Positions 6,954-16,025 are shown, counted from the stretch's first letter. The stretch: 45,836 bases of DNA from Clostridiales bacterium (GCA_024693345.1 JAILLB010000035.1:1-45836), one strand, 5' to 3'. The notes: generated from the letters alone by a model not told the origin. A program made the numbers and translations.

Positions 6954-9158
6954 GTGATTAGATTAATCCGATACGAATTGAAAAAGCTATTCTCGATGAG
7001 AGTATGTTTGGTTCTGATATTGTTTGTCATTTTGGCAAATGTTGTTCTATTGACAATGTCATTTGATGAAGCAAAGATTACACAGAACAACACTCTTAAG
7101 GAATTCGTTGATGTTTATGTGAAAAATCCAGATGATTTGGAAGCATATATGTCAAGTTATATGAGCAAATACAATGAAGTTGTGAATCTCAGAAGAAAAA
7201 CGGGAGATAGAACAATACCATTGCCTGAGAGTGTTTATTCGGATAATGACTATGTTTTGATAAATACTTTCAACAAGAATGTCAAGAACTTCAAAGAATC
7301 ATATCTCAAAAAAATCAATGGTTCAATCAAGTTGGCAAACGTAAGAATAGCTGAGTATCAGTACCTTGAATACTCAGATGATTCATTTGAATTGGCATAC
7401 CAACGAGGTGTTCTCAATTCGTACAGTGAATTGTTGGATTTGGATTTCCCGGTGGATGTTGTTAAGGGATACGATATTTTACTGAATTATAATGGATTTG
7501 CATTCGTTTACATGGTTGCACTGATTATAGGTGGTATGCTCGTGCTTATACCTGAGCAGAGCAACGGAATGAGCAGTATCTTACGTGTGTCAAAACGGGG
7601 AAGAGGCCAGACTATGGCCGCGAAGATTTGCTCCGCAATGGTGTATTGTGTCATTGTGTGTGTAGTGTTAAATATATCTTCATTTGCTGTAACTGCCATC
7701 AAGGTTGGCATGAGCGGAGCAAACTTGCCTATTCAGATGGTCGATAATTATTGGTTATGCCCATTCAATATATCTGTTCTGCAGGGCTGGTTTGTTTCTA
7801 TTGGTTTGAGCATATTGTCAGGAATTGTGTTTTTGATGGTCATAATAGCGATAACAACAGTTTTCAGAAATTACATTCCATCGTTCATGATCGGTATTTT
7901 TTTTGCGATTGTTAACTATGCTGTGGCAAATTATGATTTCTTGAACAGTTATGATCCTCTAAAGAACCTCAATTTCTTTTGGAGCATTACGGGATTTGAA
8001 TTAATAAAGTACTGGCGCGGCCTAAAGATATTCGGCCATTGTTATTCAATATTCGATTCTGTTGTTGCAGTGTATTCGCTGTTATTCTTGTTGTTTTCAA
8101 TTATTGCATCTGCTATTTATGTTCTGGGTATTTGTGCCAACAATTACAAACTTCAAAATCTATTTATTTCGTTAAGAGACAGAATTGTCGCAACATTCGA
8201 AAAGAATAAGAGTAAAAATCAAAAAATCCGTGTAAAAGGAGTTGCATCATTCGAGTTAAAGAAGGTTTTTACTGCATTTTCGATAGTTGTTTTGCTTCTG
8301 CTTTTGGTAGCTAACGTATACATGACAAACAAATCATGTGAGCTGATGTTTAACTATGGTGAGAATTTGTACATCAGGTATATGTCGGAGTTCGGAGGCA
8401 AGTGGTCCGAAGAAAAAGATGCAAAAATCAACACGATTTATAGCGAGATAGTTGATACACTGAGCAAAAAGTCCGAAATGGAATCCAAATATTTTTCTGG
8501 TGAAATCAGTACATCAGAATTTGTTTGTTACTATGAAGACTATTGTGATGCCGAGAAAAGAATAGATATTGTGGCTGAATTGGTTGAGTTAAGCAGTAGA
8601 TTAAAAACAATGAGTGAACAGGGAAAAGATGCATATTTTGTAGACAAGACCGGATGGGAATTGTTGAAGAATACAAACCATTCGTATATATATTTCATTG
8701 CGGTAATACTGGTTCTGTCAAATATCTTTTCAACAGAATACAAGGACAGGTTCAGTTCAGTGCAGAAGCTTACGAGAAATTACAGTAAGGTGCAGATAAT
8801 CAAATATGTAATCGCTGTGGTTTTACCCATGGTGTTAGTAATGCTTTGTGAAGGGTACCAGTATGTATTTGTAATAATCAAATACGGATTACCATACCCT
8901 GAAGCTTCTTCATCCAGCCTGATATTTTTGAACAATTCCTCTGTGCCAATCTTTATCACATATCTTTTGAATTTTCTAAAAACAATTGCAATTCTTGGCG
9001 TTTTTGGTGCTTTGATCGCACAATTGTCGAGGATGACAAAGAGTGTTATTGTAACTATGGCTTTGTCATCTGTGATAGTATTCGCTCCACCGCTATTGTC
9101 GTATTTCGGACTGGATTTGTTCAATAATGCGTCACTCATATTATTGTGTACAAAGTAG
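6954..9158 (+). CDS. ABC-2 type transporter permease, double-length
   Basis: A 734-residue polytopic membrane protein. It has two similarly organised halves: MIRLIRYELKKLF followed by a hydrophobic helix at the N-terminus, and VASFELKKVFTAF followed by VVLLLLLVANVYM near residue 430. Each half has a first membrane helix, a large hydrophilic external loop, then a cluster of helices. This is consistent with internal duplication or fusion of two ABC-2 permeases, so one polypeptide could replace the usual dimer. The start is GTG with TTGAGG seven bases upstream. The partner ATPase begins 28 bases downstream. ABC-2 systems export peptides, lipids, antibiotics or polysaccharides, and nothing here fixes the substrate. 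Confidence 0.8.
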   Translation: MIRLIRYELKKLFSMRVCLVLILFVILANVVLLTMSFDEAKITQNNTLKEFVDVYVKNPDDLEAYMSSYMSKYNEVVNLRRKTGDRTIPLPESVYSDNDYVLINTFNKNVKNFKESYLKKINGSIKLANVRIAEYQYLEYSDDSFELAYQRGVLNSYSELLDLDFPVDVVKGYDILLNYNGFAFVYMVALIIGGMLVLIPEQSNGMSSILRVSKRGRGQTMAAKICSAMVYCVIVCVVLNISSFAVTAIKVGMSGANLPIQMVDNYWLCPFNISVLQGWFVSIGLSILSGIVFLMVIIAITTVFRNYIPSFMIGIFFAIVNYAVANYDFLNSYDPLKNLNFFWSITGFELIKYWRGLKIFGHCYSIFDSVVAVYSLLFLLFSIIASAIYVLGICANNYKLQNLFISLRDRIVATFEKNKSKNQKIRVKGVASFELKKVFTAFSIVVLLLLLVANVYMTNKSCELMFNYGENLYIRYMSEFGGKWSEEKDAKINTIYSEIVDTLSKKSEMESKYFSGEISTSEFVCYYEDYCDAEKRIDIVAELVELSSRLKTMSEQGKDAYFVDKTGWELLKNTNHSYIYFIAVILVLSNIFSTEYKDRFSSVQKLTRNYSKVQIIKYVIAVVLPMVLVMLCEGYQYVFVIIKYGLPYPEASSSSLIFLNNSSVPIFITYLLNFLKTIAILGVFGALIAQLSRMTKSVIVTMALSSVIVFAPPLLSYFGLDLFNNASLILLCTK

Positions 9159-9186
9159 AAAAGGCTGTAAGAACTGGAGGTGGAAA

Positions 9187-10044
9187 ATGAAACTTGAACT
9201 CAAGAATATAAGCAAGTCGTACGGAAAAACAATGGCTCTAAAAGGCTTTTCCAAAGAGTTTGTTCCTGGTATTTACGCTCTTCTTGGCCCGAATGGCTCT
9301 GGAAAAACCACCTTGATGAACATAATTGCCACTAATCTTCGGCCAAATAATGGAGAGATTTTGTTCAACGGCGAAAATGTGACAAAACTGGGGGTAAATT
9401 ATCGGGAAATAATAGGATATATGCCACAAAGCCCAGGACTCTATCCATATTTTACAGCAATGGATTTCTTGTTGTATATTTCCGCACTCAAGGGATTGAA
9501 TGGAAATTATGCAAAAGAAAAAATCATCGAAATGCTCGGTGCAGTTGAGATGGAAGACTATGCAGACGTTAAAATCAAAAACATGTCCGGAGGGATGAAA
9601 CAAAGGGTGGCCCTGGCTTCAGCGGTAATAGGCGAACCAAAGATTTTGATTTTGGATGAACCTACTGCGGGTTTGGATCCCAAGCAGAGGATAATTGTTA
9701 AAAACCTCGTTGCTTCATTTGCGGTTGAAAGTATAGTAATCATTGCAACACACGTTGTGCCAGATGTAGAATTGATTGCAAAAGATGTCTTAATGTTGAA
9801 AAATGGGGAAATTGTACTGTCGGGTTCACCCGATTCGCTAATCGAATCAATGCATGGCAAAGTTTGGAGTAAGGCAATTGAGGAAAATGAGCTGGCTAAG
9901 TACAAAGAAAAATTCAGCATGACAAATATTTCAAAACATGAAGACAAACTTGTGGTGAGAATTGTTGCAGATTCGATTGAGGAAGCACAAATGGTTCAGC
10001 CTAATTTGGAAGATTGTTATTTTAATGTATTCGGAGTGGATTAA
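9187..10044 (+). CDS. ABC transporter ATP-binding protein
   Basis: A 286-residue ATPase partner of the permease at 6954. Walker A is GPNGSGKTT (residues ~33-41), the Q-loop segment is YMPQSPGLYPYFT, the signature is MSGGMKQR, Walker B is ILILDEPTAGLDP, and the H-loop is ATHVV. The C-terminal ~70 residues are less conserved, as in CcmA/NatA-type ABC-2 ATPases. I chose the ATG at 9187 because GGAGG precedes it; an earlier in-frame ATG at 9127 lies inside the permease gene and adds 20 unrelated residues. A strong terminator follows at 10055. Confidence 0.92.
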   Translation: MKLELKNISKSYGKTMALKGFSKEFVPGIYALLGPNGSGKTTLMNIIATNLRPNNGEILFNGENVTKLGVNYREIIGYMPQSPGLYPYFTAMDFLLYISALKGLNGNYAKEKIIEMLGAVEMEDYADVKIKNMSGGMKQRVALASAVIGEPKILILDEPTAGLDPKQRIIVKNLVASFAVESIVIIATHVVPDVELIAKDVLMLKNGEIVLSGSPDSLIESMHGKVWSKAIEENELAKYKEKFSMTNISKHEDKLVVRIVADSIEEAQMVQPNLEDCYFNVFGVD

Positions 10045-10054
10045 CATAACATAT

Positions 10055-10095
10055 GCTCTGTTTTGTGAAAATACTTGCAAAACAGGGCTTTTTTT
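10055..10095 (+). terminator. Rho-independent terminator after the ABC ATPase gene
   Basis: An 11-pair stem with one G-T pair (10055-10065 with 10078-10088), a 12-nt loop, and seven T directly after. It closes the lipoprotein/ABC transcription unit. Confidence 0.9.
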
Positions 10096-10096
10096 G

Positions 10097-10125
10097 TTGT
10101 TTTTGGGTACTTTGTGATATATAAT
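10097..10125 (+). promoter_or_regulatory. promoter for wecB-galE
   Basis: TTGTTT (10097-10102), a 17-nt spacer and a perfect TATAAT (10120-10125) start right behind the preceding terminator and 35 nt before the wecB start codon. Confidence 0.6.
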
Positions 10126-10159
10126 TTCAATAGAGAATTGACGAAGGGAGAAACCGCAC

Positions 10160-11266
10160 TTGAAAAAAATCATGGTATCATTCGGGACACGTCCCGAAGC
10201 TATAAAAATGTGTCCATTGGTCAAGGAATTGCAGCAGTTGAAAGATGTGAACCTGTATGTTTGCGTGAGCGGACAGCACAAAGAAATGCTGCAGTCAGTC
10301 CTTGACATTTTTGGTGTTTCTCCTGATTTGAATTTGAATGTCATGACAGAAGGCCAGGGCTTGCAAGAGTTGTCTGAAAGAGTTCTGGACGGCATGAGTA
10401 ATGTTTTGAAAAAAGAGAAGCCTGACCTGATTCTTGTACACGGGGACACAACGACTTCGTACGCATCTGCTTTGGCGGCATTTTACTTGAATATCCCGAT
10501 AGGTCATGTTGAAGCAGGGCTGAGGACGTATAACATGAAATCCCCATATCCGGAGGAGTTTAACAGAGTATCAATTGATTTGATGTCCGATTTGTGTTTT
10601 GCTCCGACTGAGGTTGCGAAAGAAAACCTCGTAAGGGAAGGCAAAGCAAAAGAATGCATATTTGTAACAGGTAACACAATTATAGACGCACTGAATGTGA
10701 CACTTTCCGCCGAATCCACCATTGATTTTGAAGACAGGATAAAAGGCAGAAAAATCATACTGATGACATCTCATCGCAGGGAGAATATCGGAGAACCTAT
10801 GGAGCAGATGCTCAAAGCTGTAAACAGAATTGCAGAAGAGAATCCTGAATATGTTTTTGTCTATCCTGTGCACAAAAATCCTATTGTAAGAAAGACAGCA
10901 TATCAGGAACTGAAGAATGGCAATATAGTGCTCACGGAACCTCTTGATGTTGTACATTTTCACAAGCTTATGTCAAGATCCGAGTTTATACTTACAGACA
11001 GCGGAGGGCTTCAGGAGGAAGGGCCTGCAATGGGCAAACCCGTTCTTGTAATGAGGGATACAACCGAAAGACCTGAAGTTATTGATGCGGGATGCGCAAA
11101 ACTGGTTGGAAATTCCTATGATTCCGTGTATAATGGAGTCAATGAACTTATAAACAATAGAGACTTGTACAAAGAGATGAGCACCAAGGCATTTCCGTTC
11201 GGAAAAGGCGGTTCAAGTCAGAAGATAACAAAGATTTGCCATGAGTATTTGGTAAGGGAAAGGTGA
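10160..11266 (+). CDS. wecB: UDP-N-acetylglucosamine 2-epimerase (non-hydrolysing)
   Basis: A 368-residue cytoplasmic enzyme interconverting UDP-GlcNAc and UDP-ManNAc, the precursor for ManNAc-containing wall polymers. Family landmarks are SFGTRPEAIKM at the N-terminus, HGDTTT near residue 95, GHVEAGLRT near residue 115 (Asp and Glu of the active site), TSHRRENIG near residue 205, YPVHKNP and the UDP-binding DSGGLQEE near residue 280. Length is typical. The start is TTG at 10160, with GGGAG nine bases upstream; the next ATG would remove the beta strand leading into the GTRPE loop. The stop is followed within six bases by the galE start, so the pair is an operon for nucleotide-sugar supply. 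Confidence 0.95.
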   Translation: MKKIMVSFGTRPEAIKMCPLVKELQQLKDVNLYVCVSGQHKEMLQSVLDIFGVSPDLNLNVMTEGQGLQELSERVLDGMSNVLKKEKPDLILVHGDTTTSYASALAAFYLNIPIGHVEAGLRTYNMKSPYPEEFNRVSIDLMSDLCFAPTEVAKENLVREGKAKECIFVTGNTIIDALNVTLSAESTIDFEDRIKGRKIILMTSHRRENIGEPMEQMLKAVNRIAEENPEYVFVYPVHKNPIVRKTAYQELKNGNIVLTEPLDVVHFHKLMSRSEFILTDSGGLQEEGPAMGKPVLVMRDTTERPEVIDAGCAKLVGNSYDSVYNGVNELINNRDLYKEMSTKAFPFGKGGSSQKITKICHEYLVRER

Positions 11267-11272
11267 TTGAAA

Positions 11273-12292
11273 GTGAAGATATTACTAACCGGTGGAGCAG
11301 GATATATAGGTTCTCACACAGCAGTTGAATTACTGTCAAAAGGATACGATATTGTTGTGGCTGACAACTTTTACAACAGCAAAAGAGAAGCGGTACTCAG
11401 AATACAGAAAATAACCGGAAAAGAGTTTTCTTTCTACGAAGCAGACATGACAGACAAAGATGCAGTAGAAGAAATCTTTGAAAAGGAGAATATCGACACA
11501 GTTATTCACTTTGCCGGGCTCAAGGCGGTTGGTGAATCAGTTGAAAAACCTGTTGAATACTACAGAAACAACCTGGACTCAACTTTGACTCTTCTGGAAG
11601 TTATGAAAAAACACAACGTCAAGAACCTGATATTCTCATCATCGGCAACAGTATACGGTGATCCGGATGAAGTTCCGATAAAAGAGTCTGCGGTTGTCGG
11701 AAAATGTACAAATCCATACGGATGGACCAAATACTTTATTGAAATAATGCTGAGGTCTGCATCTGTCGCAGATAAAGATTTGTCTGTGGTTCTTTTGAGA
11801 TATTTCAATCCTGTTGGAGCTCACAGCTCAGGTCTAATAGGTGAAGACCCGAACGGGATACCGAATAATCTCATGCCTAGAATATGCAATGTTGCATCCG
11901 GTAAGATGGAAAAAATGACGGTTTACGGCGATGATTATCCGACCAAAGACGGAACAGGTGTCAGGGACTACATTCATGTAGTGGATTTGGCAAAAGGCCA
12001 TGTTGCAGCTGTTGAATATGCAAGAAAGAACAAAGGAACTGAAGTTTTCAACCTGGGAACAGGAACTGGATACAGTGTTCTCGAGATGATTAAGGCTTTT
12101 GAAAAGGCGAGCGGCAAGAAGATTCAGTATGTTGTGACACCGCGAAGAAGCGGAGACATAGCTGAGTGTTATGCAGATCCTTCAAAGGCAAAAAATGAAC
12201 TGGGATGGAGCGCAGAGAATACTCTTGACGACATGTGCCGCGACACATGGAACTGGAGACAGAAAAACCCAAACGGATACGGTGGTTGCTGA
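11273..12292 (+). CDS. galE: UDP-glucose 4-epimerase
   Basis: A 339-residue extended short-chain dehydrogenase converting UDP-glucose and UDP-galactose (possibly also the GlcNAc/GalNAc pair). The NAD-binding motif is TGGAGYIGSH near the N-terminus, followed by AGLKAVGESV, the catalytic Ser in SSSATVYG, and the YGWTK motif with the catalytic Tyr and Lys. RYFNPVGAH and the C-terminal GDIAECYADPSKA are also typical. I prefer GTG at 11273 because it gives the canonical N-terminus MKILLTGGAG with AAGGTGA seven bases upstream. A TTG at 11267, touching the wecB stop, is the alternative. Operon partner of wecB. Confidence 0.95.
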   Translation: MKILLTGGAGYIGSHTAVELLSKGYDIVVADNFYNSKREAVLRIQKITGKEFSFYEADMTDKDAVEEIFEKENIDTVIHFAGLKAVGESVEKPVEYYRNNLDSTLTLLEVMKKHNVKNLIFSSSATVYGDPDEVPIKESAVVGKCTNPYGWTKYFIEIMLRSASVADKDLSVVLLRYFNPVGAHSSGLIGEDPNGIPNNLMPRICNVASGKMEKMTVYGDDYPTKDGTGVRDYIHVVDLAKGHVAAVEYARKNKGTEVFNLGTGTGYSVLEMIKAFEKASGKKIQYVVTPRRSGDIAECYADPSKAKNELGWSAENTLDDMCRDTWNWRQKNPNGYGGC

Positions 12293-12304
12293 GCATATAT
12301 TTTG

Positions 12305-12333
12305 TTGACTTTATCGACAAATGATGTTATCAT
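12305..12333 (+). promoter_or_regulatory. promoter for the small membrane protein gene
   Basis: TTGACT (12305-12310), a 17-nt spacer and TATCAT (12328-12333). Placed between galE and the gene at 12412. Confidence 0.5.
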
Positions 12334-12411
12334 TTTATTAGGGAAATTGTGCATTAGTGTGCTGTTTCATAAATTCTTTATTTTCTACACTTGAAAAGGA
12401 AGGTAAATATC

Positions 12412-12783
12412 ATGGCAAAAGTTAGATCTAGTCTGCTTTTAAAAATCATTTCAATTATATTCTTTGTTTGGGGAATTCTTTTCGTTGTTACACAGATTAT
12501 TGGACTGTTCGGCGGATCAGTAAATCTGGGCGCAGCAGTTTGGGCCGGTGCAGTAGCTGGTTGGGTAGGCGCAATTCTTGAGTTCATATGCGGATTTTTG
12601 GGACTCAAAGGAAGAGCATTGTTCCTTGCTACAATTCTTGATATCATTCTGATTGGTCTCGTAGTTTACAGCTTTATCATGTCGCTGTTCAACGGATTCC
12701 AGTGGACAGATTTAATCACACTGATTAACATCATTCTTCCGGCACTCTATCTTGTTGGTGTCAAGAGAGCATATATCAGATAA
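12412..12783 (+). CDS. small integral membrane protein of unknown function
   Basis: A 123-residue protein almost entirely made of four hydrophobic segments (roughly residues 8-33, 38-60, 65-87 and 92-115) with positively charged ends (MAKVRSS and VKRAYIR). The glycines and alanines in the second segment (AAVWAGAVAGWVGA) suggest tight helix packing. No catalytic motif or family is recognised. The ATG at 12412 has AAGGAAGG eight bases upstream; an upstream in-frame start at 12391 would sit within that site. It has its own promoter and a terminator at 12808, so it appears monocistronic. Confidence 0.75.
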   Translation: MAKVRSSLLLKIISIIFFVWGILFVVTQIIGLFGGSVNLGAAVWAGAVAGWVGAILEFICGFLGLKGRALFLATILDIILIGLVVYSFIMSLFNGFQWTDLITLINIILPALYLVGVKRAYIR

Positions 12784-12807
12784 CCTGATACATATCGCAA
12801 CATCGGA

Positions 12808-12829
12808 CCACGCGGAAACGCGTGGTTTT
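12808..12829 (+). terminator. Rho-independent terminator
   Basis: CCACGCG-GAAA-CGCGTGG, a perfect seven-pair stem with a GNRA-type loop, followed by four T. It ends the small membrane protein transcript. Confidence 0.8.
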
Positions 12830-12916
12830 GTTTGCGTTCTTGCAGCAAAACTTTGATAAATATGTACAATTACGAGCTTATATATATGGGTAAAATGTCA
12901 TATTTTCACAAAATAA

Positions 12917-12945
12917 TTGTTTTTTCTTAATCGTTATACTAATAT
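12917..12945 (+). promoter_or_regulatory. candidate promoter of the sulfosugar transporter gene
   Basis: TTGTTT (12917-12922), 17 nt, TAATAT (12940-12945). TATACT at 12935-12940 is a better -10 but lacks a good -35. The AT-rich stretch 12840-12950 makes the choice uncertain. A near-palindrome GTAAAAT/ATTTTCAC just upstream (about 12890-12909) could be an operator. Confidence 0.35.
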
Positions 12946-12967
12946 ATTATCAGTTAACAGTCAAAAG

Positions 12968-13029
12968 TGTTGGCTTTCACAACAGATTAAGAAAGGGGAA
13001 GCGTTCAACAGCTGAAAAAAGAGTTGTTG
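12968..13029 (+). promoter_or_regulatory. 5' leader with alternative short hairpins
   Basis: Four complementary elements occur in the untranslated leader: TGTTG (12968-12972), CAACA (12980-12984), CAACA (13006-13010) and TGTTG (13025-13029). They can pair 1 with 2 and 3 with 4, or 1 with 3 and 2 with 4. The only strong Shine-Dalgarno-like run, AAAGGGG (12992-12998), lies between the two hairpins and 42 nt from the start codon. A regulatory role is inference; the stems are only five pairs. Confidence 0.3.
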
Positions 13030-13040
13030 GCGCAGATGGT

Positions 13041-14534
13041 ATGGAAGAAAACATTAACCAGGTAGAGAAAAAAGATAATGTAAACTACATATCGAAGACA
13101 AGCGGTCTTAAAAGGAAAGATTATCTCGGCTACGCAATGGGCGATTTTGCGGGATGCCTGTGTTTTGCAACAGTCACGACTCTTTTGCAGAAGTACTACA
13201 CGGACATACTCGGACTTAGCCCTCTGTTCATCATGATAATGTTCATTGCAGCCAGGGTATGGGATGCAATCAACGATCCTATCATGGGCAGAATAGTAGA
13301 CACAAGAAAAGCCGACGGCCGCGGAAGATACAAAATATGGATGAAATTCATCGCAGTTCCGCTGGCAGTGGCAACTGTACTTATGTTCCTGCCTTCTGCA
13401 GGCATTTCTCTGTCAGTCGGACAGGTTGCAATCAGCGTTTATGCAACAATCACATACGTACTTTTCGGCATGATATACACAATGCACCAGATTCCTTACG
13501 GATCTCTTGCTTCCGTAGTCACAACCGACGTAAAGGAAAGAAACAAACTGTCTGTGTTCCGTTCTGTCGGAGCTGCTCTCGGGTCAGTGCCTGTACTTGC
13601 AGTTACGATGGTCTGGGCAAAGAAAGTCTCACTTGACGACGGTTCCATTGTCTCCCGCGTACAGCATACCCCAATCATTATCGGAGTCGGAGTATCGGCT
13701 GTTGTAGCGTGCATTCTCCTGTTCCTTGCATATAAATGGAACAAGGAACGTATAATGGTCTCTGAGATCAAGAAGGCCGAAAAAGGTGAAGTCAAAACAA
13801 TCGTAAAGACACTGATGAAGAACCGTTCATTCCTGGGCGCATGCCTTGTCGGCATGCTGCTGCTTGCGGGTCAGATGTTCACTCAGTCATTTTATACCTA
13901 TCTGTTCAACGACATGTTCCAGATGAACTGGATGAACATGGTTTCAATGGTATGTACATATCTGCCTATGGCAATTCTGATGCTCTTTGCAGGAAAACTT
14001 GTTCACAGGTTCGGAAAAAAGGAAATATGCGGAATAGGAGCAGTAATTGCAGCTGTATCCAATCTTGCACTCCTCCTTCTGAGAGACGTAATAGTCGGAT
14101 TCGCGCCTCTGTTCCTCGTTTTCTGCTTTATATCAGGCGTTGGTCTTTCAATAATCACTCTCGAAATCTGGGCTCTTGCAACAGATGCAATTGACGACGT
14201 TGAAGTAAAGACGGGAAGAAGAAATGACGGAACAAGTTATTCAATTTTCATGTTCTTCAGAAAATTCGGTCAGGTCCTTGCGGCAGTTGCAGTAAACATG
14301 TCACTTCTTGCAATGAACTATTTTGTTCAGACTGATGTAACATTCAGCACAGATCAGCTGAATACAATGTATGCCATGGCAACTGCAGTTCCTGCTGTAC
14401 TGTTCGGCCTGATGGCTGTGGTACTGTTTGTTGTTTACGGCCTGAATCATAAAAAGACAGCTGAACTCCAGGTCGAAAAGGAAAAAATGATAGCAAGACA
14501 GGTAGAGAACAACGAAATAGTACTTGGCGATTAA
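13041..14534 (+). CDS. GPH-family sugar/cation symporter, probable sulfoquinovose (glycoside) importer
   Basis: A 497-residue major-facilitator protein of the glycoside-pentoside-hexuronide group. After a 28-residue cytoplasmic head come about 12 membrane helices. Landmarks are DYLGYAMGDFAG at the start of helix 1 and the loop AARVWDAINDPIMGRIVDT with the conserved Asp-Asn/Asp-Pro pattern. Relatives YihO and YihP serve the E. coli sulfoquinovose cluster. Placement before the sulfoquinovosidase and transaldolase makes SQ or SQ-glycerol the likely cargo; this is inferred from context. No good Shine-Dalgarno precedes the ATG and no other in-frame start is available upstream. A convergent terminator follows. 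Confidence 0.8.
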   Translation: MEENINQVEKKDNVNYISKTSGLKRKDYLGYAMGDFAGCLCFATVTTLLQKYYTDILGLSPLFIMIMFIAARVWDAINDPIMGRIVDTRKADGRGRYKIWMKFIAVPLAVATVLMFLPSAGISLSVGQVAISVYATITYVLFGMIYTMHQIPYGSLASVVTTDVKERNKLSVFRSVGAALGSVPVLAVTMVWAKKVSLDDGSIVSRVQHTPIIIGVGVSAVVACILLFLAYKWNKERIMVSEIKKAEKGEVKTIVKTLMKNRSFLGACLVGMLLLAGQMFTQSFYTYLFNDMFQMNWMNMVSMVCTYLPMAILMLFAGKLVHRFGKKEICGIGAVIAAVSNLALLLLRDVIVGFAPLFLVFCFISGVGLSIITLEIWALATDAIDDVEVKTGRRNDGTSYSIFMFFRKFGQVLAAVAVNMSLLAMNYFVQTDVTFSTDQLNTMYAMATAVPAVLFGLMAVVLFVVYGLNHKKTAELQVEKEKMIARQVENNEIVLGD

Positions 14535-14563
14535 CAAGCTGTAAAATATTAATTAAATACAAA

Positions 14564-14606
14564 CAAAGGCAACTTAACTGATTTCAGTTCAGTCGGGTTG
14601 CCTTTG
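14564..14606. terminator. convergent terminator between transporter and esterase genes
   Basis: CAAAGGCAAC (14564-14573) pairs perfectly with GTTGCCTTTG (14597-14606); an inner AACTG/CAGTT hairpin lies in the loop. The minus-strand exit is T-rich (TTTGTTTGTATTT), so it may serve the esterase best, but either direction is possible. Confidence 0.7.
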
Positions 14607-14615
14607 TCAATGCGG

Positions 14616-15950
14616 TTATTTCGGATCGCCTTTGAGCGTGTTCAACAGCAGCTTTATATTGTCCGTCCTGCCCATTCCTGTGCCTTTTCGGGATATTCTC
14701 AGCACCTTTCCGGTGTAAGGCTCCCATTTCGGGGCACCTTCGTGATTTGGATTTCCCGTGGCAGAGAAGGAGGCAAGATAATCCATCATGTTACGGGATA
14801 TTGCATAATCTTTTTCGGTATATGGTCTCCAGGATGAAGACAGTGTGCCGAAAACATATCTGATATCCGAAGAATGAAATGCCTTGTTGCCGTCGCCCGG
14901 TGCGTCAACGTCAAAATAGTAAAGATATGCACCATGCTTTTTTGCATATTTTTTTGAAACGTGCGCGAGCAGGAATGTGTACATGTCATTGTTGGTTATT
15001 CCTATGATTAACGGCATGTTCTTGGCACCGGATATGAGTTTGTCGACTCCTTCTGGCAGAAGATGGTGATCAATCACCGGCATTGTGTTGAATGTGTTGT
15101 CTTTGCGGAGACTCTTTTGCTTTTCAACGCCTTCGAGCAGTTTTTTCGGAGAGATGTTCTTTATTTCGTCAAGAGTTCTGCAGCCGCAGAGTTCCATCAC
15201 TTCTGTCCAGTATGCTCTTGTCTGTTCGCACGGTCTGGGAAGGGAAAATTTCGGAAACAGTCCGGCGCCTGACAGCATTACTGCTTTTCCGAACAAACCA
15301 TCGGTCTTCGGACTGCATAGCAGGTACTGGATAGACATTGCACCTGCAGACTGGCCCATGACGGTTACGTTGTCAGGGTTTCCGTTAAATTGTGAAATAT
15401 TCATCTTTACCCAGTTCAGGGCGACCACCATGTCGTCAAGACCGAAGTTGCCGTCACGGCCGTTCAATGAAAAGATGTCTTCGTGAGTGAAGTATCCGAA
15501 TACACTTACTCTGTACTGAGCAAAAACGACAATACATCCCCTCGAGGCCAGTCCGGTTCCGTCAAAGGGTGATTCATTTATGCATCCGCTGTCGAAACCT
15601 CCCCCGTGAAAAAACACTATTACAGGCAGATTGTCTCCGCTTTTCGGCATGAAGATGTTGAGATTAAGTGAGTTTTCCTCGTCGTAAGTGAAAAACTGGC
15701 CGTCCCTGTATTCCTTGTGGTAGAATTGTCTTTCCGGTATTTCCAGATGTTCGAATTCCGGCCATGCGCGCTTCTGCATGCATGCCGGTCCCGGAGTCCG
15801 GGCGTCGATTGGTTTATCATAGTCTGACAGGACTGCAGCGTATTCGAAACGACCTGCTCTTGCATATGGAATTCCTTTGAAGATGTAACAGTCATCACTT
15901 TCAAGTCCAAGGAATTCGCCTGTTTTGGTTTTTATGGAGTATTCAGTCAT
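14616..15950 (-). CDS. type-B carboxylesterase family protein
   Basis: A 444-residue alpha/beta hydrolase, shorter than the usual ~490 of the PnbA-type family. The oxyanion motif is HGGGF (His115 onward), the nucleophile elbow is GQSAGA (Ser201), and the late His is in AFHSSDIRYVFG, matching the family position. No signal peptide is visible, so it should act in the cytoplasm. It is divergent from the sulfoquinovosidase gene, sharing a 150-bp promoter region, and convergent with the transporter gene. This position suggests a role in handling acylated sulfosugars, for example removing acyl chains from lyso-sulfolipid, but that is inference. GGGGGTGA precedes the ATG by six bases. Confidence 0.85.
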   Translation of the reverse strand: MTEYSIKTKTGEFLGLESDDCYIFKGIPYARAGRFEYAAVLSDYDKPIDARTPGPACMQKRAWPEFEHLEIPERQFYHKEYRDGQFFTYDEENSLNLNIFMPKSGDNLPVIVFFHGGGFDSGCINESPFDGTGLASRGCIVVFAQYRVSVFGYFTHEDIFSLNGRDGNFGLDDMVVALNWVKMNISQFNGNPDNVTVMGQSAGAMSIQYLLCSPKTDGLFGKAVMLSGAGLFPKFSLPRPCEQTRAYWTEVMELCGCRTLDEIKNISPKKLLEGVEKQKSLRKDNTFNTMPVIDHHLLPEGVDKLISGAKNMPLIIGITNNDMYTFLLAHVSKKYAKKHGAYLYYFDVDAPGDGNKAFHSSDIRYVFGTLSSSWRPYTEKDYAISRNMMDYLASFSATGNPNHEGAPKWEPYTGKVLRISRKGTGMGRTDNIKLLLNTLKGDPK

Positions 15951-15970
15951 TTAATTCACCCCCGGCTTAA

Positions 15971-15999
15971 AGTGTATAGGTTCACAGATAATCTGTCAA
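15971..15999 (-). promoter_or_regulatory. promoter for the esterase gene
   Basis: On the minus strand a perfect TTGACA (15999-15994), a 17-nt spacer and TACACT (15976-15971), about 20 nt before the start codon at 15950. Confidence 0.55.
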
Positions 16000-16025
16000 G
16001 ACAAAAGTCAAGTTTGTGTTATCGC

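Noticed and set aside
9127..9186. Twenty-residue N-terminal extension of the ABC ATPase
   Set aside because: It lies inside the permease gene and before the GGAGG site; the ATPase fold starts at MKLELKNISKSYG.
12961..12990. Catabolite-response element in the transporter leader
   Set aside because: TGTTGGCTTTCACAACA was compared with the cre consensus and does not fit its central CG and flanking pattern.
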